Of a DNA stretch of 64,000 nucleotides, positions 61,765 through 64,000 are shown one piece after another. A program made the position numbers and the translations under genes. Under the pieces are notes generated by a model that was not told where the DNA came from, did no database searches, and saw only the letters and a program-made list of their open reading frames with translations. Each line of letters opens with the position of its first letter. The first letter of the stretch is position 1. This DNA is from Mycobacteroides saopaulense (GTDB taxonomy: Bacteria; Actinomycetota; Actinomycetes; Mycobacteriales; Mycobacteriaceae): NCBI RefSeq assembly GCF_001456355.1, contig NZ_CP010271.1:3720001-3784000 (forward strand), written 5' to 3'.

Positions 61765-62783
61765 ATGCGCTGAAGCGAATTTTCGCGAGAAACAATCCAA
61801 TCCTCGATGAACACCAGGCGGCCAAGCGCAATCGCCGCAATGGACTCATCGGCGTCCTCGTCATCGCCTCGGTATTGGCCGCAACCGGAGTGGCTTTCGT
61901 CAACACCAGCGGCATGAAGACCTACGCGCTGCATCTTCGGGCCTCGGGTGGGCTGCGCGCCGGCGACGATGTCCGAATCGCCGGTATCTCGGTGGGCAAG
62001 GTGTCGACCGTGAGTATCGATAAATCCTTGGTAAAGGCCACCTTTACGGTGGATCACTCGGTTCCGGTCGGATCGGAGTCGCGCGCCGACATCCGGATGC
62101 TCACCCCGCTGGGCGGGCACTATCTGGCCCTGTACCCCGAAGGCGATGCACCCCTGGGAAGCACACCCATCCCGCCCGAACGCACGAGTGTCCCCTTCGA
62201 GATCAACGAGTTGTTCCAGAAGTTCACACCCGTGGTGCAGAAGGTGGATGCCAAGGTCATCCACGACAGCCTGATGGAAGTCGCTAACGCTGTTGACAAA
62301 TACCCCAATGGTTTACGCGACTTCTTCACCTCGTCTCAGTCGCTCATCAGCGCGCTCGCACCGACCACCGAGGACTTCCACGCCACGCTGAACTACGCGA
62401 ACGAGTACCTCCGGGCGTTCAAGACGGGCAAGGAACAGCTCGCCAGCATCGTCACGATGTTGTCCAAGCTCGGCGCCAAATACAGCAGTTCCACGACCGA
62501 CCTGATCGAGGTCTTTGTCCTGCTACGGGATCTCATTCGGCTCTTGAACCGATTCTTCACGGCGTATGCGCGCGACTACGAACCGATGCTCAACGGCCTG
62601 GACGACATCGTCGATACCCTCACCAAATACCCCGAGAAACTCGGCAAAGCCGCCGAGCAGTGGGGCCAACTCGTCGGGATTGTCTTGCCCATGCTCAGTG
62701 GCAACGGCATCACCATCAACGAGAACGATCGAGTGATCCCCGGACAAGACGTCTGCCTACCGCACTTCTTCAGGTTCTGCTGA
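61761..62783 (+). CDS. Mce-family protein C
   Basis: A 340-aa Mce subunit: anchor helix at residues 28-48, MlaD domain with A-G-D-D-V-R-I-A-G-I-S-V-G-K-V near 70-85, then a helical segment with repeated D-L-I/E-L-I pattern, and a C-terminal P-G-Q-D-V-C. GTG 61761 overlaps the mceB stop by four bases, preferred over an ATG at 61755. Confidence 0.92.
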   Translation: MNALKRIFARNNPILDEHQAAKRNRRNGLIGVLVIASVLAATGVAFVNTSGMKTYALHLRASGGLRAGDDVRIAGISVGKVSTVSIDKSLVKATFTVDHSVPVGSESRADIRMLTPLGGHYLALYPEGDAPLGSTPIPPERTSVPFEINELFQKFTPVVQKVDAKVIHDSLMEVANAVDKYPNGLRDFFTSSQSLISALAPTTEDFHATLNYANEYLRAFKTGKEQLASIVTMLSKLGAKYSSSTTDLIEVFVLLRDLIRLLNRFFTAYARDYEPMLNGLDDIVDTLTKYPEKLGKAAEQWGQLVGIVLPMLSGNGITINENDRVIPGQDVCLPHFFRFC

Positions 62784-62791
62784 GGCCCTTG

Positions 62792-64000
62792 ATGACACAG
62801 CCAGTATTCATTCAGAACATCGCGAACCGCATCGCGGCAATGCGGCCCGCCGCGCGCGCGGGCTCGGTGAGCGCCATCGCCCTGGTGCTCGTTGCGGTGG
62901 TGGCCACCGCCGGAATCTTCGGCGCGCGCACCATCTTCCCCGCGGTCAAGAACCTCGTGATGCCGTATCTGGGAAATGCCCATATCCCGCTGCTGGACCA
63001 CACCCGAGCGCTCTGTGCCAATTTCCGGGACGGGTCCGGTTTGTACAAGGGCAACAAGGTTTTGCTCCTCGGTGTCGAGATCGGGACGGTGACGGAGGTC
63101 GCGAACAAAACCGATCACGTTCAGGTCGACTTCGAGATCCCCGAAGATATGGAGCTGCCCGCCGATGTGGGCGCCGCCAGTTATTCGCAGTCGGTGATCA
63201 CCAATCGCAGCATCGAACTCACCCGGTCATGGAGCGAAGGCCCTAAATTCGCTGGAGACCAATGCATCTCGACGGAGAACACCAGAACACCGGTCACCGT
63301 CACCGAATCGTTCTCTGCCATCGGTCAGCTCGCCGACACCCTGATGCAGGCAGCGCCTGGACAGGATCCGGCGAACTCGCCCGGCGTGCAGGCACTCAAC
63401 AAGACCCTCAAGGGGGCGGCCAGATCCCTTGACGGCGTTGGTCCCGGGTTCAAGGAAATGCTCAACAACCTCACCACGATGGTGGGTGACCCCTATAAGG
63501 CCGATGCGGACTACCGGCAGCTGTTCGAGAACAGCGCCATCGTCACGTCGAACTGGTTGCAGTACTGGAATGAGTTCTCGGGCGTGGTCAAGTCGCTCCC
63601 CGACGTGGCCCGGTTGATCGCGGGCATCTCCGATAACTTCGCCAGCGGTCTCGACTACTTGACAACCATTCTTCCGACACTGAACGGCATGGTGCAGCGC
63701 GCGGCCGGCCGGCTGTACAAGAACGTCTTCGACAAACTGGTGCCCTGGATACGCGATATCCTCAATGCGTACACCCCGCACATCCTGACGTTCTTCAACA
63801 CCTTGCCACCCATGATCAATTGGCTGGCCGATGACATCTATCTGCCTAACACCAAGACCCACAACGTCACCTATGTACCTCCGCGCGTTGCCATCTCACC
63901 CGAGCAGGCCAGTGCCATCTGCCAGAATCTGCGCGACCGCAACACCCCGGGCTCCCAGGCCGCCTGCGCGCCCGGCACCGCCTCGGACCCGGTGACCCTC
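62792..64000 (+). CDS. Mce-family protein D (3' end beyond window)
   Basis: At least 403 codons, open to the end of the window. N-terminal anchor helix near residues 25-45, MlaD-type domain with G-S-G-L-Y-K-G-N-K-V-L-L-L-G-V-E-I-G near 80-98, then a helical needle region; MceD subunits are typically longer with a Pro-rich tail, which is not reached. Start ATG 62792, eight bases after the mceC stop, with a G-A-G-G weak site upstream. A TTG at 62789 is less likely. Confidence 0.85.
   Translation, partial: MTQPVFIQNIANRIAAMRPAARAGSVSAIALVLVAVVATAGIFGARTIFPAVKNLVMPYLGNAHIPLLDHTRALCANFRDGSGLYKGNKVLLLGVEIGTVTEVANKTDHVQVDFEIPEDMELPADVGAASYSQSVITNRSIELTRSWSEGPKFAGDQCISTENTRTPVTVTESFSAIGQLADTLMQAAPGQDPANSPGVQALNKTLKGAARSLDGVGPGFKEMLNNLTTMVGDPYKADADYRQLFENSAIVTSNWLQYWNEFSGVVKSLPDVARLIAGISDNFASGLDYLTTILPTLNGMVQRAAGRLYKNVFDKLVPWIRDILNAYTPHILTFFNTLPPMINWLADDIYLPNTKTHNVTYVPPRVAISPEQASAICQNLRDRNTPGSQAACAPGTASDPVTL

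Noticed and set aside
1..64000. CRISPR array, rRNA operon, transposase or integrase
   Set aside because: No regularly spaced repeats, rRNA-like sequence, transposase or recombinase was found in reading both strands.

Overview
The window is high-GC actinobacterial chromosome from a mycobacterium. The evidence is the hemACDB cluster beside ccdA/resB/ccsA and hemL, a glutaredoxin-like gene next to hemA, a SerB1-type phosphatase beside a UPF0336 dehydratase, the acyltransferase/epimerase/bS22/excisionase-like HTH/proC run, two deazaflavin-dependent nitroreductase-type pairs, a mycothiol-amidase-like gene and a complete yrbE-mce start. Gene order follows Mycobacterium tuberculosis Rv0495c to Rv0529, with extra blocks inserted. 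The lack of a cmaA2 homologue, the AraC/DUF1254 locus and the extra mce operon fit a rapid grower, possibly the Mycobacteroides abscessus-chelonae group. That species-level guess is inference.

Layout. 1-5532 (leftward): system II cytochrome c maturation (ccsA, resB, ccdA, a thioredoxin-like lipoprotein), a histidine phosphatase and hemL. 5585-9359: two divergent DUF385 (F420-type) proteins, an M13 metallopeptidase lipoprotein and a TSUP permease. 9441-12461: a copper P-type ATPase behind a CsoR-like box, then a methyltransferase behind a perfect palindrome. 12460-14191: four small membrane proteins. 14293-19688: hemB, hemD, hemC, hemA and a glutaredoxin-like protein. 19786-25087: HAD phosphatase, UPF0336 dehydratase, AraC regulator, then a divergent operon of DUF1254 lipoprotein, hemophore-like protein and a small Cys/Pro-rich secreted protein. 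25352-30235: nitronate monooxygenase-like, acyltransferase, epimerase, ribosomal bS22, HTH protein, proC.

31655-37500 looks like a transferred island: lower GC, between proC with its divergent serine hydrolase and the Rv0499-like thioesterase. It holds a type VII-style polymorphic toxin module (EspC/DUF2580-like partner, 647-aa toxin, 87-aa putative immunity protein) and a 758-aa orphan protein with a PD-(D/E)XK nuclease core. Short direct repeats and gene fragments lie around them. This is the best candidate for an undescribed conflict or defence system.

38549-43395 returns to the conserved core (thioesterase, TIM-barrel isomerase, membrane protein, Ppx/GppA phosphatase, Rv0495c-like cysteine protein). 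43408-55665 is a lipid or steroid-like oxidation region: Mca-like amidase, SRPBCC protein, two flavin monooxygenases, an EphD-like hydrolase-SDR fusion, ferredoxin-type reductase, two PF10118 proteins and two tandem SDRs. Most form one tightly packed leftward operon behind a TetR gene. 56811-64000 is a second TetR gene, then yrbEA, yrbEB and mceA-D (mceD cut by the window end), encoding a lipid importer. No rRNA, complete tRNA, CRISPR array, transposase or integrase was found.
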